Shown here: piece after piece, positions 27,263-36,542 of the stretch
Position numbering within the stretch: the first letter of the stretch is position 1
Layout of the letters: each line of letters starts with the position of its first letter
From: Flavobacteriales bacterium
Lineage (GTDB): Bacteria > Bacteroidota > Bacteroidia > Flavobacteriales_D > Parvicellaceae
Assembly (NCBI GenBank): GCA_025210295.1
Contig: JAOASC010000045.1
Coordinates: 1 to 64,000, forward strand
DNA length: 64,000 nucleotides
Reading direction: 5' to 3'
Position numbers and translations under genes: made by a program
The notes under the pieces: model-generated
What the model was told of the DNA's origin: nothing
The model's input: the letters and a program-made list of their open reading frames with translations, nothing else
Databases searched by the model: none

Positions 27263-30200
27263 ATGCGAGCAATTATCCCCAAAATATTAATTATCATTTT
27301 AGGTATTTATTGGTTTTCCAATAGTCTTCACGCTCAAACTTATGGGAACGAATGGATAGCGTATCATCAGAAGTATTACACTTTTAAAGTTGTCAATACC
27401 GGGATTCAACGCATTGGATTTGATGCATTAAATACTGCCTTAGCAGAAACAGGTGATGATATTTCAACGATAAATACGGCTAATTTTCAAGTTTTTGGAA
27501 GAGAATCAGAAGTTGCTATCTTGATTCAAGATGGGGGAGATGGACAGTTTAATTCTGGGGATTATATAGAGTTTTATGCGCAAAAAAATGATGGTTGGTT
27601 AGATTCCCTGTTGTTTGATAATCCTGTATTTATTGGGGACTCTTATTATAGTTTAGTCAACGATACCATCAATTACTTTTTTACTTGGAACAATTCCACA
27701 GCGAACAAAAGAATACAAGTAGAAACAGATGTTGCATATAGTACTTATCCAGAGCAAGCATATTGTTGGAAAAAAAATTATCATAAACATACTGATCTAT
27801 ATGCTCAAGGAAGTAAGTTTCAAGGACTTTCTAGTCCAAAGTATACCTCTGGTGAAGGATGGATGAGTCCAACTTTTTCAACGAATCAAGTACTGACTTC
27901 TCAAGTAACGACATCTAATGTTTACAATGGGAATTCACAGCTGAGAGCTTTTGGTGAGGCGGTATCAGCCAGTGTCTCGTCTTCTTCATATACAGGAGCG
28001 TTTAATCACAACACACAACTGCTTTTTGGAAGCTCAAATACCTTGATAGCTGATACTTCTTATACTGGGTATCACATGATCAAAAAAGCATTTGATGTAC
28101 CGTTAAGCCTTTTGGGGAATAATCAAACAGCAATAAAACATCGGATCACTAATATTGGTCAAACTTCCGATATACAACAGGTGTCTTCTGTGACGTTGTT
28201 TTATCCACATACCTTTAATTTTGAAAATCAAAATTATTTTGAATTTGGATTGCCTGCAAATACTTTTTCTTCTAAGTATCATATTTCAGTTTCCAATGTT
28301 CAAGGAAGTAATCCTTTTATATATGTTTTAGGGAATACGTTGAAAAAAATACCAATGGTGAACCAATCAGGTGAGTGGAAAGCAGTGCTGCCTAATACAA
28401 CTCAAGACTCCATAAAGGCGGTCTTAGTTGATGCTGCAAATATTCAAGTTATTAATAGTGTACAACCTATTAATGCTTCAGCTCAGTTTAACGATTATCG
28501 AGTATTTACTGCAACCAACCCTTTTCTAATTATTACACATCAGCGTTTAATGAGTGGAGCGCAGGATTATGCAACCTATCGAGCAGCAGCGGGTTATGAT
28601 ACTTTAATCGCCGATATTCAGGAACTTTATTATCAATTTGGAGGTGGTATCGAAAAGCATCCTTTGTCTATTCGTAGATTTTGCAAACAAGCTATAGAGT
28701 TATGGCCTAATGAACCAGGTCATTTATTCATTATCGGTAAATCGGTGAGAGATGTTAATGAATCAAGCTTAGGATCAAGGCAAGATGCAGCAGCGTTTGC
28801 TAGAAATTTAGTGCCTTCATATGGGTATCCCTCATCAGATAATCATTTTACAGTTGGGTTAGAATTGGGAATGGAATCCTTTGCAGTACCAACAGGACGC
28901 TTAAGTGTTACACAAAATTTCCAAATACAAGAATACCTCAGCAAAGTTATGGCCTATGAGCAGGAGCAAGTCCCATACCTTAATTATACTATACCAGACA
29001 AAGAGTGGCAAAAAAATGTTTTGCATTTTGGAGGGGGAACAGATAGTGCAGAGCAGGTTTTATTGAATAGTTTTTTATCTGGATTTGAATCAATTATTGA
29101 AGATACCTTGTTTGGAGGCGTGGTAAAATCCTACACCAAAGATCCAACTTCTTCTGTGATTAATACAGCAGATTTTTTTAGTGTACAAGAAGACTTAGAA
29201 GAAGGCGTTTCTTTAATTACTTTTTTTGGGCATGCTTCAAGCGGAGGAGGGTTTAGTCAAAATATTGATAGTCCAAATAACTGGAATAACGATGGGAAAT
29301 ATCCTTTAGTGATTGGTTTGGGATGTTACACTGGAGATGTACATCAACCCGATACGAATAGTTATGCTGAACAATTAATTAGACCAACAAATGAGGGAGC
29401 CATTGCTTTTATTTCAACGGTCAAATTAGGATTTGTGACTTATATAGGGAACTATACCCAATTCTTATACAGAGATTTTGCAAATGGGGGATATGGAGAA
29501 ACCATTGGGCAACAAATGAAAAATACAGTAGATACACTTTATCAAATTATTGGGAGTTCAAGTTGGGATGTTATTCAAGAAAGCAACTTTAATGGAATGT
29601 CTTTACAAGGTGATCCTGCTTTAAAAATTAATTCGCATTTAGCGCCAGAAATTGTTTTAGATGAATCCAGAGTATGGAGTATCCCCTCTCAAATTGACTT
29701 ATCTGTAGATACGTTTGATTTATATGTAGTAGCGTCTAATATTGGTGCGGCATTTGTCGATTCTTTTAATATAGAAGTTACGCGTACATTTCCAAATGGA
29801 GCAGATTCTGTGTATTCGAAAATAGTACCTGGATTATTGAATAGGGATACGATTGTTTTTAGGTTGCCAACTTATCATAATGTCGCAATTGGAGCGAATA
29901 ATTTTACAATTAAAGCAGACTTACCAACTTCTGGAATTGTAGAACATACTGATGAATTTATCAATAACCAGGTTAATTTTACGAATTATGTGATTTCAAA
30001 TGGATTACTTCCAATTTGGCCTTACGATTATGCAATTATACCTAATAAACAAGAGGTCTTAAAAGCTTCAACAGTAAACCCTTTTGAACGTTTAAGAAAT
30101 TATGTTTTTGAAATAGATACAACCGATTTATTCAATTCTCCATTTAAAAAGGAGCAACGAAACATGAGTGAGGGTGGTGTTATTGAAGCCCTACCATCTC

Positions 30201-32488
30201 ATTGGTTAAACAGTAATACACAATTGCCAGAACCACTAGAATTCACTGATAGTACTGTCTATTACTGGCGCTGTTCTCCAGATAGTAGTGTGAAAGATTG
30301 GTTAGAATCATCCTTTCAATACATTCCTAATAAATGGGGATGGGGACAAAGTCATTTCTTTCAGTTTAAAAATAACACTTATACCAATATTGAGTATAAC
30401 CGACCAAATCGAACTTTTGATTTTCAACCATCAGCAGCAAAAATCAATGTGTCTACCAAAATACATTTGAATTCGCATTGGTCAAGTCCAGAACCTCAAG
30501 CAACACTTTGGAAAATATCAGGAGAAACACAGGACTATGGAGGGTATGTATGGCCAGCAATACATATAGGTATAATTGATCCAGTTTCATTGAAAGGCTG
30601 GCGTACTCCTTTTGATTATGGGGGGGGAGATATACAAAACCCTGATCATTGTTTTGGCCAGTTTAATGGTGATCCATCAATTTGTTCAAGTACAATAACA
30701 ATGGGGAGAAATAGAACGCATGGGATGTTTATATTTAATTACAATAATCCCGATGAAATGGATTCCTTGGCCACTTTTCTAACCAATAAAGTTCCTGATG
30801 GACATTACATTATAGCGTATTCATACATTCCTAATAATTATACCTCCCCAATGTCATTAAATGGAGCTATGCCTAATGCTTTATATACTGCATTGCAGCA
30901 ACTTGGTTTTACAGGGTTTAATCCTAGTAACCCAGATGATGGATTTATCTTATTTTGTGAAAAAGGAAACCCGTCAAGTGCACAAGAAGTACATTCAACA
31001 CCTATGGCAGGAGGGGTAACTTACCCAGGAGTGGAATCGTTAGATTTTGAGACTATTATTCAAGGGTCCAATGTACAGGGGTATATCAATTCAACTGTTG
31101 CAGGACCAGCTTATGAATGGGACGTATTGTATTGGAAACAACATCCACAAGAGCAGAATACAGGAGATTCTACTTTACTAAGATTATATGGTATTACTAA
31201 TGCAGGAAATGAAATTCAATTATTAGATACTTTAATGACCGCTTATGATTCAGTTATTAGCTTGCAAAATCTTGTAGATGCTTCCATCTATCCCAATGTT
31301 CGTTTAGAAGCTTGGGAAATAGATTCAACAACATTTACTCCAGCACAAATAGAGCGTTGGCAGTTAATTTATAGTCCTATACCAGAATGTGCAGTTAATC
31401 CTAAGAAAGGGTTTTATTATTCCATTCAAAATGATTCCATTCAAGAAGGTGATTCATTAAGTTTTGCTTTGGCAATTGAAAATGTTAGTGCCTTTGATAT
31501 GGATAGTTTAAAAGTTAATTATTGGATCGAAGATCAAAGCCATGTTCAAAATTCTATAACCTATGATAGACAGGACTCACTAAGAAGCGGTGAGGTGTTA
31601 TTAGATACAATTACAATATCAACGATTGGTTATCCAGGGTTAAACAGTATTTGGTTAACAGCTAACCCTAAAAATGGTGGAGGAGCTCAAGATCAAATGG
31701 AACAATTTTACTTTAATAATTTTGCTCAAAAACCATTTGTTGTTCAATCAGATATTACTAATCCTATATTGGACGTGACGTTCGATGGTGTACACATCTT
31801 AAACGAGGATATTATAAGTCCAGAACCCAATATTGTCATTACTTTGGATGATGAGAATCCGTTTTTGTTATTAAATGAAGATCTAGATACAGCAAATATT
31901 CAACTAGCATTGCTAAGGCCTAATTCGAATACTTATGAGGTGATTAATTACATTGAAAATGGGCAGGAAAATTTAAAGTGGTATCCAGCAAACTCAACTG
32001 AAAATAAATTTACAATTGAATACAACCCAATCTTTGCAGAAGATGGAATCTATAAATTAAAAGTGCAAGGAAAAGATAAATCTTCTAATTTCTCAGGAGA
32101 TTTAAGTTATGAAATTGCTTTTGAAGTGATTAACCAATCCACGATTACTAATGTATATAACTATCCTAATCCTTTCTCAACAAAAACACATTTTGTATTT
32201 ACGCTCACAGGTAAAGAATTACCAGATGATTTCCAGATTAGAATTATGACTGTTACAGGAAAAGTAGTAAGAGAAATAGGTATAGATGAAATAGGAGCAA
32301 TTAAGATTGGAAATAATAAAACTGAGTTCTTTTGGGACGGAAAAGACCAATATGGGAGTCAGCTAGCTAATGGTGTTTACCTTTATAAGGTAACAGCTAA
32401 TATTAATGGTGAAAGTATAGAACGTAGAGCTACTAGTGGAGACCATGCATTTAAGCATCAAATAGGTAAGATGTATTTATTAAGATAA
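27263..32488 (+). CDS. C25 (gingipain-like) cysteine peptidase, PorU2-like, with T9SS CTD
   Basis: A 1741-residue exported protein. The signal peptide ends near SLHAQ (residue 25). The C25 peptidase core (about residues 420-780) has catalytic H657 in FFGHASSGG and C688 in LGCYTGD. Between them and the end lie an interleukin-like EMT-inducer-type segment (RTHGMFIFNYNNPDEMDS, about 1150-1240) and CARDB-like beta domains (about 1385-1490). A FlgD-like/T9SS C-terminal region closes it (YNYPNPFSTKTHF, ANGVYLYKV). PorU, the T9SS sortase, is also C25 but shorter, and porV is not adjacent. The layout fits the protein class called PorU2 in databases. Whether it acts as a sortase or as a surface protease is open. 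A G8 tract lies at 30620-30627. Confidence 0.85.
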   Translation: MRAIIPKILIIILGIYWFSNSLHAQTYGNEWIAYHQKYYTFKVVNTGIQRIGFDALNTALAETGDDISTINTANFQVFGRESEVAILIQDGGDGQFNSGDYIEFYAQKNDGWLDSLLFDNPVFIGDSYYSLVNDTINYFFTWNNSTANKRIQVETDVAYSTYPEQAYCWKKNYHKHTDLYAQGSKFQGLSSPKYTSGEGWMSPTFSTNQVLTSQVTTSNVYNGNSQLRAFGEAVSASVSSSSYTGAFNHNTQLLFGSSNTLIADTSYTGYHMIKKAFDVPLSLLGNNQTAIKHRITNIGQTSDIQQVSSVTLFYPHTFNFENQNYFEFGLPANTFSSKYHISVSNVQGSNPFIYVLGNTLKKIPMVNQSGEWKAVLPNTTQDSIKAVLVDAANIQVINSVQPINASAQFNDYRVFTATNPFLIITHQRLMSGAQDYATYRAAAGYDTLIADIQELYYQFGGGIEKHPLSIRRFCKQAIELWPNEPGHLFIIGKSVRDVNESSLGSRQDAAAFARNLVPSYGYPSSDNHFTVGLELGMESFAVPTGRLSVTQNFQIQEYLSKVMAYEQEQVPYLNYTIPDKEWQKNVLHFGGGTDSAEQVLLNSFLSGFESIIEDTLFGGVVKSYTKDPTSSVINTADFFSVQEDLEEGVSLITFFGHASSGGGFSQNIDSPNNWNNDGKYPLVIGLGCYTGDVHQPDTNSYAEQLIRPTNEGAIAFISTVKLGFVTYIGNYTQFLYRDFANGGYGETIGQQMKNTVDTLYQIIGSSSWDVIQESNFNGMSLQGDPALKINSHLAPEIVLDESRVWSIPSQIDLSVDTFDLYVVASNIGAAFVDSFNIEVTRTFPNGADSVYSKIVPGLLNRDTIVFRLPTYHNVAIGANNFTIKADLPTSGIVEHTDEFINNQVNFTNYVISNGLLPIWPYDYAIIPNKQEVLKASTVNPFERLRNYVFEIDTTDLFNSPFKKEQRNMSEGGVIEALPSHWLNSNTQLPEPLEFTDSTVYYWRCSPDSSVKDWLESSFQYIPNKWGWGQSHFFQFKNNTYTNIEYNRPNRTFDFQPSAAKINVSTKIHLNSHWSSPEPQATLWKISGETQDYGGYVWPAIHIGIIDPVSLKGWRTPFDYGGGDIQNPDHCFGQFNGDPSICSSTITMGRNRTHGMFIFNYNNPDEMDSLATFLTNKVPDGHYIIAYSYIPNNYTSPMSLNGAMPNALYTALQQLGFTGFNPSNPDDGFILFCEKGNPSSAQEVHSTPMAGGVTYPGVESLDFETIIQGSNVQGYINSTVAGPAYEWDVLYWKQHPQEQNTGDSTLLRLYGITNAGNEIQLLDTLMTAYDSVISLQNLVDASIYPNVRLEAWEIDSTTFTPAQIERWQLIYSPIPECAVNPKKGFYYSIQNDSIQEGDSLSFALAIENVSAFDMDSLKVNYWIEDQSHVQNSITYDRQDSLRSGEVLLDTITISTIGYPGLNSIWLTANPKNGGGAQDQMEQFYFNNFAQKPFVVQSDITNPILDVTFDGVHILNEDIISPEPNIVITLDDENPFLLLNEDLDTANIQLALLRPNSNTYEVINYIENGQENLKWYPANSTENKFTIEYNPIFAEDGIYKLKVQGKDKSSNFSGDLSYEIAFEVINQSTITNVYNYPNPFSTKTHFVFTLTGKELPDDFQIRIMTVTGKVVREIGIDEIGAIKIGNNKTEFFWDGKDQYGSQLANGVYLYKVTANINGESIERRATSGDHAFKHQIGKMYLLR

Positions 32489-32677
32489 CCTACTATTGAT
32501 ATTTTTTGGTATGCAAATTGCAAACTCTATTACTGTAAAAAAGAATGTTAATATCACCTTTTGGTTGTTAAAAACTTTCGTCAAACAAATTAAGTCATTC
32601 ATCAATATTTAAGAAGCTTACAATTATATTTTCTTTTCTTTGTATTGTGTAAAAGATATAAGTCTATGAGAGTGAAT

Positions 32678-33550
32678 ATGAGAAATATTATATTATTTTG
32701 TTTAGTAGTAGTAGTTTCTACTTCAGTATTTGCAGGCACCCCACAAGATATTAATAAACTAGATGAGAATGGTAAGAAAACCGGTTATTGGATAATAACG
32801 GGAGACATGAGCAAAGAAAAAGGCTATGCACCAGACGCTAAGGTTGAAGAAGGGGAATATGTCCGAAGTCGGAAAACGGGACTTTGGAAAAAGTACTGGA
32901 AAAATGGAAAGCTGAAAAGCGAAATCACATATACTAGGGGGCGTCCGAATGGAGATTATGTTACTTATTTTGAAAATGGAAATATTGAAGAAAAAAGTAC
33001 TTGGGGCGGAAATAAGCAGACAGGTAGTTATGAAATGTATTACCCGAATGGACAATTAATGAAAAAGAAAGAGTTCTCTAATGATGGAAAATCGACAGGG
33101 AAAGTGGAGTATTTTTATGAAAATGGTCAAAAAGAATTAGAGTTTACAACTGTAGATGGCGTAGAACAGGGAGAAGCAACTTGGTTTTATCCAAATGGAG
33201 ACGTAAAAATTAAAAAAGACTTTAACGCTGGAGCGGTAACAGCTGAAGAAAATTTTGAAAGAGTCAATCCTGAGTACAAAGATCCTACGCCTAAGAAAGA
33301 AATCAAAGGGCCTAAGGCAAGTGGTTCTGAAAATGAAGCTCAAGGAGGTAAATCAGGTAGCCAGATTGTTGATGGCCATCACATCACTTATGATAAAGAC
33401 AAAAACATACTAATGGAAGGAGAGTTTAAAAATGGAAGACTCTACAATGGAAAACATTACTTATATGATGAATTCGGATTACTTGATCATATAGACATTT
33501 ATAAAGACGGAGTCTTTGAAGGTAATGGTGTTATCGGAGGAAGTTTTTAA
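32678..33550 (+). CDS. exported MORN/YwqK-like repeat protein
   Basis: Two in-frame ATGs (32666, 32678) and a TTG (32645) are possible starts. The one at 32678 gives the cleanest signal peptide (MRNIILFCLVVVVSTSVFAG). The mature protein consists of repeats of the type KTGLWKKYWKNGKLKSEITY, GDYVTYFENGNIEEKS and GSYEMYYPNGQLMKKKEF, the toxin_YwqK/MORN-2 family of beta hairpins. A lysine-rich linker near residues 190-225 separates a final repeat pair. These proteins are abundant in Bacteroidota and their role is unknown; the antitoxin label of YwqK does not imply a toxin here. It is followed by a bidirectional terminator. Confidence 0.82.
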   Translation: MRNIILFCLVVVVSTSVFAGTPQDINKLDENGKKTGYWIITGDMSKEKGYAPDAKVEEGEYVRSRKTGLWKKYWKNGKLKSEITYTRGRPNGDYVTYFENGNIEEKSTWGGNKQTGSYEMYYPNGQLMKKKEFSNDGKSTGKVEYFYENGQKELEFTTVDGVEQGEATWFYPNGDVKIKKDFNAGAVTAEENFERVNPEYKDPTPKKEIKGPKASGSENEAQGGKSGSQIVDGHHITYDKDKNILMEGEFKNGRLYNGKHYLYDEFGLLDHIDIYKDGVFEGNGVIGGSF

Positions 33551-33584
33551 TACGTATATATTTAATAAACATTCTATAAAAAAT

Positions 33585-33612
33585 AAAAAGGAGAGCATTA
33601 GCTCTCCTTTTT
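33585..33612. terminator. bidirectional terminator between convergent genes
   Basis: The 12-bp stem AAAAAGGAGAGC/GCTCTCCTTTTT has an ATTA loop and T tracts on both strands. It serves the MORN-like gene and overlaps the stop region of the minus-strand gtrA gene. Confidence 0.9.
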
Positions 33613-34084
33613 ATTTAACAGTAAATGTAAATTTGTTTTGTAAAATATAACTATAAACAACACTAATTACAGTGGTGAGAATTCTTGAGGGAAAAGCAGG
33701 TAAGCCAATTAAATCTACAAAAAGTTTCATTAATAAATAGCTAATAATGATGGCCCCCATTGAAACGATAAAATACCTTACAATTTGAATTTTTCCTTTT
33801 AAGTTTGACTCTTCAAAAGTAATGTATTTATTCAAAGCAAACCCCGTTAAAAAGGTAATTGGAAATACAATAAATAATGAGGCTATATGTGGACTTAAAA
33901 CAACAAATCCTAGCTCTAAGTTTTCTTGGTTAATAACAAAGTTAAAAACAATAAAATAGAGGATTAGGTCCAATACCAAATTTCCTCCTCCACAAGCAGC
34001 ATACCTAAAAGTTTTGAGCGGCATGATTTTCTTAAAAATAGGGAAGTAAAAAAAGTCTATAATAAGAGTGAGCAATTTTACCAT
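33611..34084 (-). CDS. GtrA-family membrane protein
   Basis: A 157-residue protein with four membrane helices of the GtrA type. The signature is FRYAACGGGNLVLDLILYF (about residues 25-43), with FALNKYITFEES mid-protein and the closing YSYILQNKFTF. GtrA-like proteins are thought to help flip polyprenyl-linked sugars or modify surface glycans. It lies 9 nt after plsC and is probably co-transcribed with it. Confidence 0.9.
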   Translation of the reverse strand: MVKLLTLIIDFFYFPIFKKIMPLKTFRYAACGGGNLVLDLILYFIVFNFVINQENLELGFVVLSPHIASLFIVFPITFLTGFALNKYITFEESNLKGKIQIVRYFIVSMGAIIISYLLMKLFVDLIGLPAFPSRILTTVISVVYSYILQNKFTFTVK

Positions 34085-34093
34085 ATCTGTAGT

Positions 34094-34813
34094 TTAATCT
34101 TGAATAGAGTTAAACAATTTTTCTACTTCGTGTTGAACGTGAGTAGCAAAATCTTCGACTGTTTTATCCTTAAAGTTCTCTGCTAAGATTAAGTCTCCAT
34201 ATTTTACAGTAACTTTTCCTGGGCGTAAACGAAATTTTCCAGATGGGTTCACTTTTCGAGTTCCTTTTATCGCTACAGGTACAACATTGACCATACCTTC
34301 TTTGGCAACAATAAAAGCACCTCTTTTAAATTGGTGTATTTTACCATCTTTAGAACGCGTACCTTCAGGAAAAATAACAACGTCTCTCCCTCCTTTAATC
34401 AAAGCCCCAGCTTTTTGTAAGCTTTCTTTCGCTTTCATCTTATTTCCCCTGTCTACAAAAATCATCCCCATAGCAGCGGTATATTGACCTAAAAATGGAA
34501 CCTTTTTGATCTCTTTCTTTGCAATAAAATGCAAATGCTGCTTTGTTTGATTAATAATTGCAGGAATATCAAAATTCGATTGATGATTAGCTGCAAAAAT
34601 TGCTGGTTCAGTTAATGATAATGCTTTTTCTCTGTCAATGGATTCAACACGAGCTCCAACAATAAAAAGAATGACAGAAGACCATAGCTTTTCAACGATA
34701 AAAAAAGCCGCTTTTCGTTGCCTAAAGAGTAGAACAACAAAAACACAAAGAATTAAAAAGATACTCCAAGAAAAGAGAATAATTGTTTGTAAAATGTTAA
34801 TGATAAACCACAT
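34094..34813 (-). CDS. plsC: 1-acyl-sn-glycerol-3-phosphate acyltransferase
   Basis: This inner-membrane enzyme adds the second acyl chain in phosphatidic-acid synthesis. The acyltransferase motif HX4D is H77-QSNF-D82, and the substrate motif FPEGTRSKDG comes near residue 148. A hydrophobic N-terminal helix (about 3-30) anchors it. At 239 residues it is typical of the family. It carries a -7 box only 5 nt before the ATG, so its mRNA should be nearly leaderless. The terminator of the preceding oxoamine-synthase gene ends directly upstream of that box. Assignment to PlsC rather than a lyso-lipid or ornithine-lipid acyltransferase is not certain. Confidence 0.88.
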   Translation of the reverse strand: MWFIINILQTIILFSWSIFLILCVFVVLLFRQRKAAFFIVEKLWSSVILFIVGARVESIDREKALSLTEPAIFAANHQSNFDIPAIINQTKQHLHFIAKKEIKKVPFLGQYTAAMGMIFVDRGNKMKAKESLQKAGALIKGGRDVVIFPEGTRSKDGKIHQFKRGAFIVAKEGMVNVVPVAIKGTRKVNPSGKFRLRPGKVTVKYGDLILAENFKDKTVEDFATHVQHEVEKLFNSIQD

Positions 34814-34818
34814 GCCTG

Positions 34819-34826
34819 CAAATTTA
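34819..34826 (-). promoter_or_regulatory. plsC -7 box, near-leaderless
   Basis: TAAATTTG on the minus strand, 5 nt (CAGGC) before the ATG. The -33 position falls inside the upstream terminator and has no TTTG. Confidence 0.6.
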
Positions 34827-34830
34827 AAAT

Positions 34831-34866
34831 AAAAAACCTCTAATCGATATCGATTAGAGGTTTTTT
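34831..34866 (-). terminator. perfect-palindrome terminator of the oxoamine-synthase gene
   Basis: An 18-bp arm from AAAAAACCTCTAATCGAT is mirrored exactly, giving a 36-bp palindrome with T tracts at both ends. It lies 22 nt past the stop of the minus-strand gene at 34889. Confidence 0.92.
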
Positions 34867-34888
34867 ATAAATTGTATAAGAGTTCTAA

Positions 34889-36139
34889 TTAAGCATTAGC
34901 GTTAACAATCTCTTCTGCGTGGTAATCACCAGCATCTAATTTAACTTTTACTTTCTTAAATGTCTCAATTGTGTATTCTACATCTTCTAAACTATGAGAT
35001 GCAGTAGGTATTAATCTTAATAAAATCATTCCTTTAGGAACAACAGGATAAACCACAATAGAAGTAAATATTCCGTAGTTTTCTCTTAAGTCGTAAGTTA
35101 ATTTAGTAGCCTCTCCTAAAGTTCCACTTAGCATTACTGGAGTTACACATGAGTTTGTGTTTCCTAAGCTAAATCCAGCCTTTAATAATCCACTTTGTAA
35201 AGCATTAACAATTGTCCATAACTTATCTCTTTGCTCAGGAGCTTTTAATAACTCTAACCTTTTGATTGCTCCAACTACCAATGGCATTGGTAAAGACTTT
35301 GCAAATACTTGAGAACGCATGTTATAAGATAAGTAATCAATTACATCTTTCTTACTACAAACAAAAGCTCCAATACTAGCCATTGATTTTGCAAATGTTC
35401 CTAATAAAACATCAATCTCTTGGTGAACACCTTGCGCCTCTCCAGCACCTTGTCCTTTGTCACCTAAAGTACCAAAACCATGAGCATCATCAACAACCAA
35501 TCTAAAGTTGTATCCTTCGTTTCTACGTAAGTCAACAATCTCTTTTAATTTTCCTTGATCTCCACTCATTCCAAAAACACCTTCAGTAATCAATAAGATT
35601 CCTCCACCTGTTTCTTCAGCAATTTTAGTCGCTCTATCTAATTGAGTTCTACACTTGTCTATATCGTTATGCGGGAAAACAAATCTTTTCCCTTGATGTA
35701 AACGAACACCATCAACTAAACAAGCGTGACATTCACTATCGTAAACAATTACGTCGTTTCTAGAAACCAAAGAATCAATTACAGACATAAAACCTTGGTA
35801 TCCAAAGTTCAGTAAGTAACAAGCTTCCATTTCCATAAAGTCAGCAATGTTATTCTCTAATAATTCGTGTTGAGAAGTTTGTCCCGACATCATTCTTGCT
35901 CCCATAGGATATCCTAACCCCCAATCTTTAGCAGCTTGAGCATCAGCTTCTCTTACCTCAGGTAAGTTTGATAAACCTAAATAGTTGTTGATACTCCAAG
36001 TCAATACTTCTTTTCCTTGGAATGTCATTCTTGGAGCAATTTCTCCCTCTAGCTTAGGAAAAGTAAAGTAACCATGCGAAGACTTTTGGTGTTGTCCTAA
36101 TGGTCCTCTGTTCCCTGCTATTCTTTCAAAAATATCCAT
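34889..36139 (-). CDS. alpha-oxoamine synthase (PLP acyl-CoA/ACP transferase)
   Basis: A PLP enzyme of the serine palmitoyltransferase, KBL and BioF family, which joins an acyl group to an amino acid with loss of CO2. The PLP lysine is K251 in GTFAKSMAS. DDAHGFGTLG carries the ring-nitrogen Asp, and the motif HACLVDG holds the stacking His. Candidate products in Bacteroidota are 3-ketosphinganine (SPT) or the sulfonolipid precursor made from cysteate (CapB/SulA type). The sequence alone does not decide. The reading frame extends 29 codons further to 36226. However, a full promoter (36184-36214) lies in that extension, so translation from 36139 is chosen, giving 416 residues and the expected start MDIFERIAGNRGPL. 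Confidence 0.88.
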   Translation of the reverse strand: MDIFERIAGNRGPLGQHQKSSHGYFTFPKLEGEIAPRMTFQGKEVLTWSINNYLGLSNLPEVREADAQAAKDWGLGYPMGARMMSGQTSQHELLENNIADFMEMEACYLLNFGYQGFMSVIDSLVSRNDVIVYDSECHACLVDGVRLHQGKRFVFPHNDIDKCRTQLDRATKIAEETGGGILLITEGVFGMSGDQGKLKEIVDLRRNEGYNFRLVVDDAHGFGTLGDKGQGAGEAQGVHQEIDVLLGTFAKSMASIGAFVCSKKDVIDYLSYNMRSQVFAKSLPMPLVVGAIKRLELLKAPEQRDKLWTIVNALQSGLLKAGFSLGNTNSCVTPVMLSGTLGEATKLTYDLRENYGIFTSIVVYPVVPKGMILLRLIPTASHSLEDVEYTIETFKKVKVKLDAGDYHAEEIVNANA

Positions 36140-36183
36140 AATATAATCTATGTTAATCGCTAACGTATTAAAATAATAAACGG

Positions 36184-36214
36184 CAAAAGTAAACGATTCT
36201 CCCTGTTTTTCAAA
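36184..36214 (-). promoter_or_regulatory. promoter of the oxoamine-synthase gene
   Basis: Minus-strand TTTG at 36214-36211, 19 nt, then TACTTTTG at 36191-36184. The leader to the ATG at 36139 is about 40 nt. The promoter rules out the upstream in-frame ATG at 36226 for most transcripts. Confidence 0.75.
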
Positions 36215-36542
36215 TTTATTGCTCATTTAAATGTTAACGAAGCCCTGTTATTTATGTGTTAATAGGGATTTTTTTGTGTGTTTAAGGGACTGTAATCATC
36301 TGTTTTGGGAGTTAAACACTGAATTTCAAGTTTATTAAGTTATGATACCTTAAATTTTTTAGTCCAAGTTCTAGTATAGTGTAAAGAATTTATAGAAATG
36401 AATACGTTATACTATTCGTCATCGCCCATGATTTAAATTAGTTCAGATGCGATTTATTACAATTATTTTATAATTTTAGCACTGTTCTAATGCCAATTTT
36501 TGAAATTACAAATATACTGGATTCCATTTACGCCTCGAAAAA
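36215..36542. other. divergent intergenic region
   Basis: This AT-rich spacer lies between the oxoamine-synthase promoter and the DUF4180 gene. A weak TAATTTTA at 36471-36478 may serve the DUF4180 gene. No gene or RNA structure is seen. Confidence 0.5.

Noticed and set aside
32678-33550. YwqK antitoxin of a toxin-antitoxin pair
   Set aside because: The protein is exported by a signal peptide and no toxin-like gene is adjacent; the repeat family name alone is misleading.
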